64,000 nt of DNA from Moraxellaceae bacterium (GTDB lineage Bacteria > Pseudomonadota > Gammaproteobacteria > Pseudomonadales > Moraxellaceae). A model generated the notes under the pieces. That model searched no databases. It was not told the origin of the DNA and saw only the letters and a program-made list of their open reading frames with translations. The stretch lies in assembly GCA_030646295.1 (NCBI GenBank), contig JAUSND010000008.1, positions 115,291-179,290 on the forward strand, in the 5' to 3' direction. Each line of letters begins with the position of its first letter. The stretch's first letter is position 1. A program made the position numbers and the translations under genes. Below, one piece after another: positions 45,061 through 54,799 of the stretch.

Positions 45061-46248
45061 TTATGCCCAGGACAGCTTCAGCACACCCAGCAGCTCGGCA
45101 CGATCAGCTTCTTTCGGATTGAAAATGATCGATCCGTCATTGATGGCCAGATCAGCAATCTGTTCCAGCTGGTCTTCACGCACCTTGCCGGTTTCCAGCA
45201 GCGTGCGGGGCAGCTTACAGCGCTCATACAGCGCATCACGCATCTGCCTGATGACTTCAATAGCCTTGTCCGCACGCTGGGCTTTTGGTGTGGCTGCGTA
45301 TACGTCAGCACCTGCCAGCGGCAGCAGCAGCTCGCCAATGCGGTCGCCGTTCACTTCCTTGTTGTATTCCAGCACGTAAGGCAGGAACAGGCTCATGCAC
45401 AGACCATGCGGCAGGTGGCACACGGCACCCACGGAATGTCCCAGCGAATGCACCATGCCGACCATCGCGTTAGAGAATGCAATGCCTGCCATGGTAGAAG
45501 CCTGAGCCAGTTCCAGACGGCCATCGGCATCGGCAGGATTGTCCATCACCTTGAGCAGGTTCTCGCTGATCTTGCGCACCGCACCCGTGGCGTAGGCATC
45601 GCTGATCGGGTTGGCACCCAGGCAGGTAAATGCCTCCACCGCATGTGTCATCGCATCCATGGCGGTCATGGCCGTGATGTGTGGCGGCAGCGTCAACGTC
45701 ATGCGCGGGTCAAGCACTGCCGCTGTCGGCATCAGGAAGTAGGAAGTGAAGGGAATCTTCACGCCCTTGTCCTTGTCGGAGATCACCGCCACCATGGTGG
45801 TTTCCGAACCGGTACCGGCGGTGGTTGGCACCACAAACAGCGGCTTCAGCGGACGCTTGAGGTTGTGTGCGCCGGAAAAACGCAGCAGGTCGTCGCCACC
45901 TTCCGACACCAGAATGTTCACGGCCTTGCTGGTATCGATAACCGAACCACCACCCACGGCAATGATCGCATCGCAATTGTGATGACGGTAGACAGCCGCC
46001 GCTTCACGCACGGTCTGCAGGCTGCTGTCCGGCGGCACATCATCAAACACGGCCTGGATTTCTGCTTCGGCACCATCAAATGCGGCATGAATATGATTGA
46101 GCAAACCAACGGCCACCACACCCTTGTCCGTAATTACCAGCGGGCGCTTTGCCTGCAGGGTGTGCAGCTCGAACGGCATGTGTTCCAGTGCCTTGTGACC
46201 GGCAATCACTTTTACCGGGCAAAAAAACTCGTAATAGGCATTTGCCAT
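45061..46248 (-). CDS. iron-containing alcohol dehydrogenase (type III)
   Basis: A 395-residue group III alcohol dehydrogenase. The NAD(P) motif is AVGGGSVIDTSKAVN, then VPTTAGTGSETT. Iron ligands sit in MDAMTHAVEAF and HSLGHSVGAVCHLPHG, where three His and an Asp are in the expected order. The family oxidises or reduces medium-chain alcohols and aldehydes. An SCP2-like gene ends 4 bp upstream on the same strand, so the two are co-expressed. Confidence 0.93.
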   Translation of the reverse strand: MANAYYEFFCPVKVIAGHKALEHMPFELHTLQAKRPLVITDKGVVAVGLLNHIHAAFDGAEAEIQAVFDDVPPDSSLQTVREAAAVYRHHNCDAIIAVGGGSVIDTSKAVNILVSEGGDDLLRFSGAHNLKRPLKPLFVVPTTAGTGSETTMVAVISDKDKGVKIPFTSYFLMPTAAVLDPRMTLTLPPHITAMTAMDAMTHAVEAFTCLGANPISDAYATGAVRKISENLLKVMDNPADADGRLELAQASTMAGIAFSNAMVGMVHSLGHSVGAVCHLPHGLCMSLFLPYVLEYNKEVNGDRIGELLLPLAGADVYAATPKAQRADKAIEVIRQMRDALYERCKLPRTLLETGKVREDQLEQIADLAINDGSIIFNPKEADRAELLGVLKLSWA

Positions 46249-46252
46249 TTCT

Positions 46253-46780
46253 TCACTCTCCCTTCAGGAAATTGGTAGCAACACGGCTGTAAATGCGTGC
46301 GGCCAGATTCATTTTTTCGCCCATGCCGATGGCCGGGTAGCGCTTGACAGCACGCTGTGCCACCAGCTTTGGCAGGATCAGCACTTCCATGCGGGAAAGG
46401 CAGCGCACCATGCGGATGGCATGCGACACTTCACCATCCACATAAATGCGGTCATTGGCAAACGCACGGGCAGTGCCCTCCTGGAAAGACAGCACCAGAA
46501 ACGCATGGGACATGTGCTTGAAACGCACGCACAGATCCGGCTTGCCGGTGAAATCCTTGAGCAGGCGCAGCGTACCGTCGGCCTGCACCTCGGTCGTGAA
46601 GGCCGGGCCGCTCGGAATCACCATCATCTGGAAGGTATAACCGGCCGGAAACGTAGCAATTTCCCGGCGCACTTCTTCATCGGCATGACTGGTGGACACA
46701 AGACCACGCCCCACCACCCCCATCATCAGCCCGACATAAAATTTCTCTGCCCCGGGCAACACCTTGTCGACATTCTTCAT
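46253..46780 (-). CDS. SCP2-like lipid-binding protein
   Basis: A 175-residue protein. The middle (TGKPDLCVRFKHMSHAFLVLSFQEGTARAFANDRIYV in pieces) and DGEVSHAIRMVRCLSRMEVLILPKL resemble sterol-carrier-protein-2-like domains, but the match is by pattern only. Co-transcription with an alcohol dehydrogenase suggests it delivers or binds a lipidic alcohol (inference). Confidence 0.65.
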   Translation of the reverse strand: MKNVDKVLPGAEKFYVGLMMGVVGRGLVSTSHADEEVRREIATFPAGYTFQMMVIPSGPAFTTEVQADGTLRLLKDFTGKPDLCVRFKHMSHAFLVLSFQEGTARAFANDRIYVDGEVSHAIRMVRCLSRMEVLILPKLVAQRAVKRYPAIGMGEKMNLAARIYSRVATNFLKGE

Positions 46781-46826
46781 CGGTTTTCTTCTGTGTCTGT
46801 TTTATCGGTAAATTCCGGAACACGCC

Positions 46827-47825
46827 TCACTCATTGTGATAACGGGTGACGCGCTCCACTTCATTTTTCGACCCCAGCACCACGGGCACGCGCTGATGCA
46901 GTTTTTGCGGCTCCAGCGCCATGATGCGCTCACGCCCCGTCGTGGAGGCGCCACCGGCCTGCTCGATCAGCATGGACATGGGATTGGCTTCATACAGCAG
47001 GCGCAGCTTGCCGCCCTGCTCGCGGGTCTTGCTGTCGACCGGGTACATGAAAACACCACCACGCGTGAGGATGCGGTGCACATCGGCCACCATGGAAGCT
47101 ACCCAGCGCATGTTGAAATCCTTTTCGCGAGGGCCAGTGCTGCCCATCAGCAACTCTTCGATATAGCGCTGTACCGGCGACTCCCAGAAGCGCTGGTTGG
47201 ACATGTTGATGGCAAACTCTTTGGTGTCTTCCGGAATTCGCATCTGGCGCTGCGTGAGAATGAACTCGCCGAGTTCACGATCCAGCGTAAAGCAGTCCAC
47301 GCCCTGGCCAAACGTCAGCACCATCTGGGTGGAAGGACCGTACACGGCATACCCGGCACACACCTGCGCCGTGCCCGGTTGCAGGAAATCCGTCACCGTC
47401 ACTTCATTGTCATCAGCTTTTTTCAGCACAGAAAAAATCGTGCCGACAGAAATATTCACATCAATGTTGCTGGAGCCATCGAGCGGATCAAACAGCAGCA
47501 GATAATCACCCTGCGGATATTCGGTCGGAATGAGATAGATCTCGTCCATTTCTTCCGACGCCATGGCCGCCAGCGTGCCGTTGGCCTGCTTGGTGCGAAT
47601 CAGGATGTCGTTGGAAATCACATCCAGTTTTTTCTGCGCCTCGCCCTGGATGTTTTCACTGCCGGCACCGCCCAGCACGCCGGCCAGCTCGCCCTTGCCG
47701 ATGGCCACGCCGATGGCCTTGCAGGCACTGGCCACGCTTTCCACGATAAGACGCAAATCCGGCGTGATGGCGGGGTTGTTGCGCTGCTGTTCGACCAGAT
47801 AGCGACTGAGGGTAATACCGGACAT
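46827..47825 (-). CDS. fbp: class 1 fructose-1,6-bisphosphatase
   Basis: A 332-residue gluconeogenic phosphatase. The metal motif [23 protein letters not shown] (in pieces FDPLDGSSN) and the substrate stretch [23 protein letters not shown] are diagnostic. The N-terminus has the family helix and lacks the plant-type redox insertion. It is on the same strand as the SCP2-like and dehydrogenase genes, with 46 bp between. Growth on lipids or alcohols needs this enzyme. Confidence 0.96.
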   Translation of the reverse strand: MSGITLSRYLVEQQRNNPAITPDLRLIVESVASACKAIGVAIGKGELAGVLGGAGSENIQGEAQKKLDVISNDILIRTKQANGTLAAMASEEMDEIYLIPTEYPQGDYLLLFDPLDGSSNIDVNISVGTIFSVLKKADDNEVTVTDFLQPGTAQVCAGYAVYGPSTQMVLTFGQGVDCFTLDRELGEFILTQRQMRIPEDTKEFAINMSNQRFWESPVQRYIEELLMGSTGPREKDFNMRWVASMVADVHRILTRGGVFMYPVDSKTREQGGKLRLLYEANPMSMLIEQAGGASTTGRERIMALEPQKLHQRVPVVLGSKNEVERVTRYHNE

Positions 47826-47904
47826 GCAGAACTCCGACAGGATTCAGGAGGTATGAAGGAGGCGGATTATGCCGTGGAAGCGGTCCGGGACCAAACCCGA
47901 CCGC

Positions 47905-48939
47905 TCAGGCACGGCGCTGGCCGGACCGGACGGTCTCCCGGTACTGGCGCGGGGTCTCCCGGGTCCAGCTCTTGAAGGCGCGGGTAAAGTTGGCCGGATC
48001 GCGGTAACCAAGACGGCCGGCAATCTGCTCGACACTCAGCCGGCCCTCGGCCAGCAGCAGGCAGGCCTCGTCCCGGCGGATAGTCGCCACCATCTCCGAG
48101 TAGGTCACACCGTGCTCGGCCAGCTTGCGCTTGAGGGTGCGCGACGACATGCAGCAGCGGCCGGCCACCACATCCAGATCCGGCATGTTGGCCAGGTCCT
48201 CGCCCAGCAGGGCACGCACGCGCGTCACCAGTGGCTGGCTGGAGAGTGCCGCCAGCTCGCGCTCGCACTGCTCACGCGCCTGTTCCGACGCGGTGGCATC
48301 GGCCATCAGCAAGGGGCGGTCCAGCAGGGCCGCCGGAAACCGCAACTGGTGCAGCGGCATGTTGTAGCGGATGGGGCACGGCAGCAGGCTGGCACAACGG
48401 GCGTAATAGCCCGGCTCGGGGTAGTTGATGCAAACCTCGGCATCCATGCTGCTCTCGCCGGTGATGTAGGCCCCGGCATGGCACAGTCCCACCAGCAGGC
48501 TTTCGAACGGAAAGGCAAAGGGCGCCACCACATCCACCGTGCTGTCCACCTGTACGACCGCCGTGTCGCCATCAATGAAGGAACTGAAGCGCAGGGCACC
48601 GCTACGGGTAGTGAAATACTTTTCGACCAGCTGGATGGCCTCGCCCAGTGTGGCGCTGGTCATCACGGCATAACCGAGGAAACCGTGGGCCGACAGCTTC
48701 AGATGCAGGCCGAAGTGATAGCCCAGGGCCGGCTCGCCCGTCAGGCGCAGGGCGCGATCGACAATCTGGTTGAACTCCAGCGGCGACAGGCGCACATCAC
48801 TGCCCGGCAGCGGGTGCCGGTCCAGCGCGGTACCGGCCATCAGCTCTTCCGGTGCCACATGCCAGCGCGTGCACAGCTCTACCAGCAGGCGTGCATAGCT
48901 GATCGGAATGGCTGGCTGATGAAGCTCAAGTGTGGACAT
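47905..48939 (-). CDS. AraC family regulator with arabinose-binding-type N-domain
   Basis: A 344-residue regulator. An N-terminal ligand domain of the Arabinose_bd type (GEPALGYHFGLHLKLSAHGFLGYAVMTSATLGEAIQ in pieces) is followed by a C-terminal HTH_18 pair: CMSSRTLKRKLAEHGVTYSEM and VEQIAGRLGYRDPANFTRAFKSWT. Relatives control alkane, fatty-acid or amino-acid genes. The likely targets are fbp's operon downstream or the divergent tandem di-iron genes. Confidence 0.9.
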   Translation of the reverse strand: MSTLELHQPAIPISYARLLVELCTRWHVAPEELMAGTALDRHPLPGSDVRLSPLEFNQIVDRALRLTGEPALGYHFGLHLKLSAHGFLGYAVMTSATLGEAIQLVEKYFTTRSGALRFSSFIDGDTAVVQVDSTVDVVAPFAFPFESLLVGLCHAGAYITGESSMDAEVCINYPEPGYYARCASLLPCPIRYNMPLHQLRFPAALLDRPLLMADATASEQAREQCERELAALSSQPLVTRVRALLGEDLANMPDLDVVAGRCCMSSRTLKRKLAEHGVTYSEMVATIRRDEACLLLAEGRLSVEQIAGRLGYRDPANFTRAFKSWTRETPRQYRETVRSGQRRA

Positions 48940-49143
48940 TATTATGGCCTTTAAAGACGAATATTGGCCTGATCTGACCTAGCAGAGGCCCGGCAAGGCT
49001 GGCAATACTTACATCACTCAATGACACATTCAACAAGGTGACAGAATGTGTTGTTTTCCCGCTGACCGGTCAATCCTAGCCGCAAGTGGCCTCCGGGTCA
49101 CGATGCCAAAAAAAAGACCGACAGCCACAACCGGAGAGATGAG

Positions 49144-49968
49144 ATGACAGCCCAAGCCAGGATCAAGGCCAGCTTCCCCGTCCGCCGCATGGATTTCGGC
49201 TTTACTGATGTGCCCAGGTACTGGTTTGCCAATGACCCGTTCCTGACCCACTTCCTGAGCAGCCTGTCCTCCCTCTTCCCGGAAGGCGAGTTTTTCTTCG
49301 TGACCAGCATGCGCAATGTGCGTGAGCTGATCGAAGACCCGGTCATGCAGAAGGAAATCAGCGCCTTCATCGGCCAGGAAGCCATGCACTCCAAGGAGCA
49401 CAAGGCATTCAACGACTATGCCACCGAGCATGGCATTGATGTGGACTTCTTCCATCGCCGCGTTGGCAAGCTGCTCAAGTTCGGCCACAAGATCCTCAGC
49501 CACAAGCAGCAGCTGGCCGTGACCTGCGCCCTCGAACACTTCACCGCCACCATCGCCGCCCAGTTGATGAAGCGCGAAGACTGGAACGGTCAGATGAACG
49601 ACCCGGTCATGCGCAAGATGTGGCTGTGGCATGCCGTGGAAGAGTCCGAGCACAAGTCCGTGTGCTACGACACCTACCAGAAGCTGTACAAGGATTACCC
49701 GACCCGCGCCATTGCCATGGTGATCGCCTGGTCCATCCTGGCCGTGGTACTGGCCGACCAGCAGGTACGCCTGATGGCAAAGGACGGCCAGCTGTTCAAC
49801 GGCAAGTCCTGGGCCAAGGGCATGTGGAGCCTGTTCGGCTACAAGGGCTTCATCAGCGAGCTGGCCCTGCCGCTGCTCGACTACTTCCGCCCCGGCTTCC
49901 ACCCGGAAGACCACTACAGCGACGACCTTGAGCAGAAGTACAAGGCACTGCTGAAGTTCGAAGGCTGA
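49144..49968 (+). CDS. COG3687 'metal-dependent hydrolase', paralogue 1 of 3
   Basis: A 274-residue all-helical protein. Metal-ligand candidates are FIGQEAMHSKEH (E-x-x-H), TCALEHFTA (E-H) and WLWHAVEESEHK (E-x-x-H). This pattern is ferritin-like and di-iron, although the family is named 'metal-dependent hydrolase'. N-terminal VRRMDFGF and PRYWFANDPFLTHFLSSLS are shared with the next two genes. It opens a tandem array. Confidence 0.87.
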   Translation: MTAQARIKASFPVRRMDFGFTDVPRYWFANDPFLTHFLSSLSSLFPEGEFFFVTSMRNVRELIEDPVMQKEISAFIGQEAMHSKEHKAFNDYATEHGIDVDFFHRRVGKLLKFGHKILSHKQQLAVTCALEHFTATIAAQLMKREDWNGQMNDPVMRKMWLWHAVEESEHKSVCYDTYQKLYKDYPTRAIAMVIAWSILAVVLADQQVRLMAKDGQLFNGKSWAKGMWSLFGYKGFISELALPLLDYFRPGFHPEDHYSDDLEQKYKALLKFEG

Positions 49969-50109
49969 TCCCTCCTGCCACTTGTCATGGGCCAGCAACC
50001 GCAAGGCGGTCTGGCCCATGATGACAGCAAATTGGCACCGTACGGCCTAACCTCCCGCCCTGTTCCGCAGGAATACTCTGGTCATTACGTGACCGGGAGT
50101 CCCTTCGCC

Positions 50110-50976
50110 ATGAATGCCAAGACCAATGTGAAGCGCATCAACAACAGCGACATCCAGCCACGGCGCATGGATTTTCAGTTTGATGACAGCATTCCAACGT
50201 ACTGGTTTGCCGGCGACCAGTTCAAATCCATCCTGCTGACCTCGCTCTCCTGCACCTTCCCGGAGGGTGAGCGCTTCTTTGTGCGCTCGGTGCGCCACTA
50301 CCAGCCCGGCATCACCAACCCTGCGTTGCGCGAGGAAGTGAAAGGCTTTATCGGTCAGGAGGCGCATCACGGCAACGAGCATGAGCACTTCAATGCGCTC
50401 ATGCAGAAGAAGGGACTGCCCACGCGGAAAGTGGAAGAGTTTGTACTGAACGGCCTCAAGTGGCAGGGCAAGAAACTGTCACCGGCACGCCAGCTGGCCA
50501 AGACCTGCGCACTGGAACATTTTACCGCCATGCTCGCCGAAACCATTCTGGAAAACCCGGAATACTTTGAAGGCATGGATGAGCGCCTGCTGCCACTGTG
50601 GCTGTGGCATGCCGTGGAAGAAAGCGAACACAAGGCCGTCGCCTTTGACGTGTATCAGGACCAGGTCAACAACTACTGGGTGCGCACCAGCGAAATGGCC
50701 GCCACCACTGTCGAGTTTGTCGGCTTCCAGATTTTTCATTACTTCCAGCTGCGCGCCGCCATGAACGACAAGACCGACTGGAAGTCGATTGCCGGCGGCA
50801 TGAAATGGCTGATGGGCAAGAACGGCTTTCTGCGCAAACTGGGCCCGGCCTATCTTTCGTACTACAAGCGCGACTTTCATCCCAACCAGCGCGACAGTCG
50901 CGCCCTGCGTGATGCAGGACTGCAGAAACTGGCCACCATGCTGAAGCGTCCGGAACTGCTGGAGGCAGGCGTATGA
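50110..50976 (+). CDS. COG3687 'metal-dependent hydrolase', paralogue 2 of 3
   Basis: A 288-residue paralogue with the same core: PRRMDFQF, FIGQEAHHGNEHEHF, TCALEHFTAMLAE and WLWHAVEESEHKAVAFDVYQD. The first box has an extra His compared with paralogue 1. The third gene starts on its stop (ATGA). The start at 50110 leaves a 141-bp gap after paralogue 1, and the longer frame to 49987 lacks homology. Confidence 0.87.
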   Translation: MNAKTNVKRINNSDIQPRRMDFQFDDSIPTYWFAGDQFKSILLTSLSCTFPEGERFFVRSVRHYQPGITNPALREEVKGFIGQEAHHGNEHEHFNALMQKKGLPTRKVEEFVLNGLKWQGKKLSPARQLAKTCALEHFTAMLAETILENPEYFEGMDERLLPLWLWHAVEESEHKAVAFDVYQDQVNNYWVRTSEMAATTVEFVGFQIFHYFQLRAAMNDKTDWKSIAGGMKWLMGKNGFLRKLGPAYLSYYKRDFHPNQRDSRALRDAGLQKLATMLKRPELLEAGV

Positions 50977-52064
50977 CGGCCCGCCAGCAACATCCGGATG
51001 CCGGCATCACCGTCCGCCGCATGGATTTTGAATTCAGCAACGTGCCGCGCTACTGGGCCGACAAGGACCCGCATTTCACCCATCTGCTCAATGCCCTGTC
51101 GGCGACGTTTCCTGAGGGCGAGCGTTTCTTCGTGCACAGCGTGCGTCACTTCCAGGATCGCATTACCGATCCGGTGCTCCGGCAACAGGTGAGCGCATTC
51201 ATCGGCCAGGAAGCCATGCACGCAAAGGAGCACAGTCACTACAACGAATATGCCCGCAAGCACGGCATTGATCTTGGATTTATCGAAAACTTTGCGCGCC
51301 AGCGCATGGCCTTCATCAAGGGCAAGATGTCGCCCGAACGCCAGCTGGCCATCACCTGTGCACTGGAGCATTTCACCGCCATTCTCGCCGAGCAGATGCT
51401 GACCGAGCCGGACATCTTCGAAAATTTTGATCCGTCGATGATGAAGCTGTGGCTGTGGCATGCCGTGGAAGAAAGCGAACACAAGGGCGTCGCCTTTGAT
51501 GTCTATCAGGACATTGTTGGCGACTACCGCCTGCGCATCCGCGCCATGGCCGTCACCACCTTCTTCTTCATCATGCACACCACCTGGTTCCAGGCCCGTC
51601 TGCTGAAGGCCGACGGCAAACTGTTTGATGTGCGCATGTGGCTGAAGGGACTGGACCGGATGTGGGGCCGCAAGGGCCACTTCCGCAAGCTGATTCCGTC
51701 CTACCTGCAGTATTTCCGCCCCGACTTCCATCCCTGGCAGCACGACAATCGTGCCGTACTGGAAAAGTGGAAGCGGGAACTGAACCTGGACGACGCGGCG
51801 GTTGGCAAGAAGACTGTGGCCGTTGCTGCCGTCGTGGAGCCGGTACCTGCCCCCGCGCCGGCAACCCCCGCCAGGGCAGCCCGCCCGCGTCAGCCAGCCG
51901 CCGCCAAGCCGGCCAAGGCCAGGACCGTTACCAAGGCCATCCCGGCGCCCAAGGCCGTGAAACTGAAATCACTGGACAAGCCGACCGCCAAAGCCGCAAC
52001 CGGCAGCAAGGCCGGCGCCAGGCCCCGCAAGACCCAAGGAGGTGCGGAGCCCGTGCCAACCTGA
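50973..52064 (+). CDS. COG3687 'metal-dependent hydrolase', paralogue 3 of 3 with basic tail
   Basis: A 363-residue paralogue. Residues 1-275 repeat the family core (VRRMDFEF, FIGQEAMHAKEHSHY, TCALEHFTAIL, WLWHAVEESEHKGVAF). The last 85 or so residues are an Ala/Pro/Lys-rich disordered tail (VPAPAPATPARAARPRQP and so on) resembling H1-like or DNA/polyester-granule binding tails. That tail is absent from its two siblings. A terminator follows. Confidence 0.88.
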   Translation: MTARQQHPDAGITVRRMDFEFSNVPRYWADKDPHFTHLLNALSATFPEGERFFVHSVRHFQDRITDPVLRQQVSAFIGQEAMHAKEHSHYNEYARKHGIDLGFIENFARQRMAFIKGKMSPERQLAITCALEHFTAILAEQMLTEPDIFENFDPSMMKLWLWHAVEESEHKGVAFDVYQDIVGDYRLRIRAMAVTTFFFIMHTTWFQARLLKADGKLFDVRMWLKGLDRMWGRKGHFRKLIPSYLQYFRPDFHPWQHDNRAVLEKWKRELNLDDAAVGKKTVAVAAVVEPVPAPAPATPARAARPRQPAAAKPAKARTVTKAIPAPKAVKLKSLDKPTAKAATGSKAGARPRKTQGGAEPVPT

Positions 52065-52389
52065 TTCAAGCGCCGGACACACGGCGACATGCTTCACCCT
52101 CTTGGCCCCGGCAGGTTCCGTTCCCTCCGGGGTCATTTTTTTGGGCAATCCGTCCATCCGTGCTGCTGTTCAGGTCCGAAATCGCTAGAATCGCTCCCCC
52201 GAAAAGCAAACGCCCCCGTCGTTGCGGTCGGACGACGAGGGCGCTGGCATAACCGTGCGAATGGCCAGAAGCCACGGGGGCGTGCACGGCGAATACCAGT
52301 GTAGACCGCCTTTCTGCTTTTTGCGCTGCGACCGATTGTCGCGGCCTCCGTTACCCCGTGCCCTGCCGTCATCCTGGAAGCCCCGAGCC
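52065..52389. other. intergenic leader before rep
   Basis: A 325-bp gap without a credible gene. It holds a terminator (52104-52142), an isolated TAGAAT (52186-52191), and a 12-bp imperfect hairpin at 52211-52243 (CGCCCCCGTCGT against ACGACGAGGGCG, one mismatch) in the presumed rep leader. Confidence 0.6.
52104..52142 (+). terminator. intrinsic terminator after paralogue 3
   Basis: GGCCCCGG pairs with CCGGGGTC across a 15-base loop, followed by ATTTTTTT. Confidence 0.75.
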
Positions 52390-54396
52390 GTGAACGATCT
52401 CAATCCCCGCCAGCGCGAAGCCGTCCGCCACATCAGCGGCCCCCTGCTCGTGCTCGCCGGCGCCGGCTCCGGCAAGACCTCGGTGATCACGAAGAAGATT
52501 GCCTACCTGATCCAGGAATGCGGCATCTCCGCTTCGAAGATTGTCGCCGTGACCTTCACCAACAAGGCCGCCCGCGAAATGAAGGAGCGTGCCGGCAAGC
52601 TGGTGCAGGGCGCCGAAGCCCGTGGCCTCACCGTGTCCACCTTCCACAACCTCGGCCTCAACATCCTGCGCCGCGAGATGGAACACTTCGGCCTCAAGAA
52701 AGGCTTTTCCATTTTTGATGCCGATGACTCCAAGGCGCTCATTGGCGAACTGCTGCACCGCGAAAACGCCAGCGACAAGATTGACCTCATCCGCAACCTG
52801 ATCTCGCAATTCAAGAACCAGCTGACCAGCCCGGAAGAAGCCGTCAACACCGCCGAGAACGATGGCGAACTGCTCGCAGCAAAAATCTACGAGGTCTACA
52901 ACCGCCACCTGCGCGCCTACAACGCGGTGGACTTTGACGACCTCATCCTGCTGCCCACCATCGGTTTTCGCGACAACCAGGAGTTGCGCGAACGCTGGCA
53001 GAACCGTGTGCACTATTTGCTGGTGGATGAATACCAGGACACCAACTCGGCGCAGTACCTGCTGGTGAAACTGCTGGTCGGTTCACGCGGTGCACTCACC
53101 GCCGTGGGCGATGATGACCAGTCCATTTATGCCTGGCGCGGTGCCCGCCCGGAAAACCTGGTCGAGCTGACCAAGGATTTCCCCAGCATTACCGTGGTGA
53201 AACTGGAGCAGAACTACCGCTCCACCGGCCGCATCCTGAAAGCCGCCAACGCCGTCATCGCCAACAACCCGCATGCGTTTGAAAAAAAGCTGTGGAGCCA
53301 GCTCGGCATGGGCGACCCCATCCGCATCCTCACCTGCGCCAACGAAGATGGCGAGGCCGAGCGTGTCGCCACCGACATCCTCAACCACAAGATGATGCAC
53401 CGCACCGAATTCCGCGACTTTGCCGTGCTCTATCGCGGCAATTTCCAGTCACGCATTCTGGAAACCAAACTGCGCGAGTTCCAGATTCCCTACAAGGTCT
53501 CCGGCGGCCAGTCGTTTTTCTCGCGCGCCGAGATCAAGGACGTGATGGGCTATCTGCGCCTCATCATCAATCCCGATGACGACAATGCCTTCCTGCGTGT
53601 GGTGAATACCCCAAAGCGCGAGATTGGCCCCTCCACCCTGGAAAAACTCGGCAGCTACTCGCAGCAGCGCGGCAGCTCGATGTTTGCAGCCTGCGATGAA
53701 ATGGGCCTGGGCCTGCACCTTAACGACCGGCAGCTGGGCCATCTGCAGGACTTTCATCAGTGGATGATGGAAACCGCCGAGAAAGTGGTCGAGGGCGACA
53801 GCCTCAACGCCATTCGCCAGATGCTGATCGACATCGGTTACGACGATCACCTGCGCGACACCTCCGGTACGCCGGCAGCCGCCGAAAAGCGCATCGAGAA
53901 CGTGCAGACATTTCTCGCCAGCATCCAGCGCATGGCCGACAAGCAGGATGACGAAGACGACAAGAACATCGAGACCGTCATTCGCAAACTGGTGCTGATG
54001 GACCTGCTCGAACAGCAGGCCGAGGAAGACGATTCTGACCGCGTGCAACTGATGACCCTGCATGCCGCCAAGGGACTGGAGTTTCCGCACACCTACATCA
54101 TGGGACTGGAAGAAGAACTGCTGCCGCACCGCAACAGCATCCAGGCCGAAACCATCGAGGAAGAACGCCGCCTGATGTATGTGGGCATCACCCGTGCGCG
54201 CAAGACACTGACGCTTACGCTGGCGCAAAAACGCAAATCCGGTGGCGAAAACCTGCCAACCACCCCCAGCCGTTTCCTGGATGAATTGCCCAGCGACGAC
54301 ATTGAATGGGAAGGCAAAACCAGCAATCGCACACCGGAAGAAAAAAAGGCGCTGGGGCATGCCCACCTTGCCGGCCTGAAGGACCTGTTCAAATGA
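52390..54396 (+). CDS. rep: ATP-dependent DNA helicase Rep
   Basis: A 668-residue superfamily-1 helicase that clears proteins ahead of replication forks. It starts with the GTG at 52390 (V-N-D-L-N-P-R-Q-R-E-A-V), matching Rep N-termini. Walker A is AGAGSGKTSVI, then AVTFTNKAAREMKERAG, Walker B LVDEYQDTN, and VGDDDQSIYAWRGA. Motif VI is YVGITRARKTLTLT. Sequence around the 1A/1B subdomains (GFSIFDADDSKALI) follows Rep rather than UvrD or PcrA. The downstream gene overlaps by four bases. Confidence 0.94.
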   Translation: MNDLNPRQREAVRHISGPLLVLAGAGSGKTSVITKKIAYLIQECGISASKIVAVTFTNKAAREMKERAGKLVQGAEARGLTVSTFHNLGLNILRREMEHFGLKKGFSIFDADDSKALIGELLHRENASDKIDLIRNLISQFKNQLTSPEEAVNTAENDGELLAAKIYEVYNRHLRAYNAVDFDDLILLPTIGFRDNQELRERWQNRVHYLLVDEYQDTNSAQYLLVKLLVGSRGALTAVGDDDQSIYAWRGARPENLVELTKDFPSITVVKLEQNYRSTGRILKAANAVIANNPHAFEKKLWSQLGMGDPIRILTCANEDGEAERVATDILNHKMMHRTEFRDFAVLYRGNFQSRILETKLREFQIPYKVSGGQSFFSRAEIKDVMGYLRLIINPDDDNAFLRVVNTPKREIGPSTLEKLGSYSQQRGSSMFAACDEMGLGLHLNDRQLGHLQDFHQWMMETAEKVVEGDSLNAIRQMLIDIGYDDHLRDTSGTPAAAEKRIENVQTFLASIQRMADKQDDEDDKNIETVIRKLVLMDLLEQQAEEDDSDRVQLMTLHAAKGLEFPHTYIMGLEEELLPHRNSIQAETIEEERRLMYVGITRARKTLTLTLAQKRKSGGENLPTTPSRFLDELPSDDIEWEGKTSNRTPEEKKALGHAHLAGLKDLFK

Positions 54397-54713
54397 GCCA
54401 CGACAGTCCCTGCCTCATGTGCGGGGCCTGCTGCTCTTCTTTCCGTGTGAGCTTTTACTGGGCCGAGGCCGATGACAGCCCCGGCGGCACCGTCCCGACC
54501 GAACTCACCAACTCCCTGCCCCCCAGCCGTCGCTGCATGAAAGGCACGGACACCTACGCACCACGCTGCATTGCGCTGCAGGGCACCGTGGGAGAAGGCG
54601 TAAGTTGCAGCATCTACGCGCACCGGCCCAGCCCCTGCCACGAGGTACAGGTGGGTGATGACCAGTGCCAGCGGGCACGGGCAAAACATGGCCTGCCGCC
54701 ACTGCCAGCATGA
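54393..54713 (+). CDS. YkgJ-type cysteine cluster protein
   Basis: A 106-residue soluble protein with eight or more cysteines: CLMCGACCSSF at the N-terminus, RRCMKGTD, PRCIALQG, CSIYAHRPSPCHEVQVGDDQC. The C-x-x-C-G-A-C-C start is the YkgJ/CxxCx(n)CC family, thought to bind zinc or an Fe-S cluster. It is translationally coupled to rep (ATGA). Function unknown. Confidence 0.87.
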   Translation: MSHDSPCLMCGACCSSFRVSFYWAEADDSPGGTVPTELTNSLPPSRRCMKGTDTYAPRCIALQGTVGEGVSCSIYAHRPSPCHEVQVGDDQCQRARAKHGLPPLPA

Positions 54714-54758
54714 CCGCGCAGAAACGCCAGCAGCACAGCGCCGCAAATCACAGGCAAT

Positions 54759-54785
54759 AAAAAAGGGAGCCGAAGCTCCCTTTTC
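54759..54785. terminator. bidirectional terminator
   Basis: AAAAAAGGGAGC-CGA-AGCTCCCTTTT lies between the YkgJ-type gene and the convergent cytochrome gene. Confidence 0.88.
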
Positions 54786-54799
54786 TGACACACCAGAAA

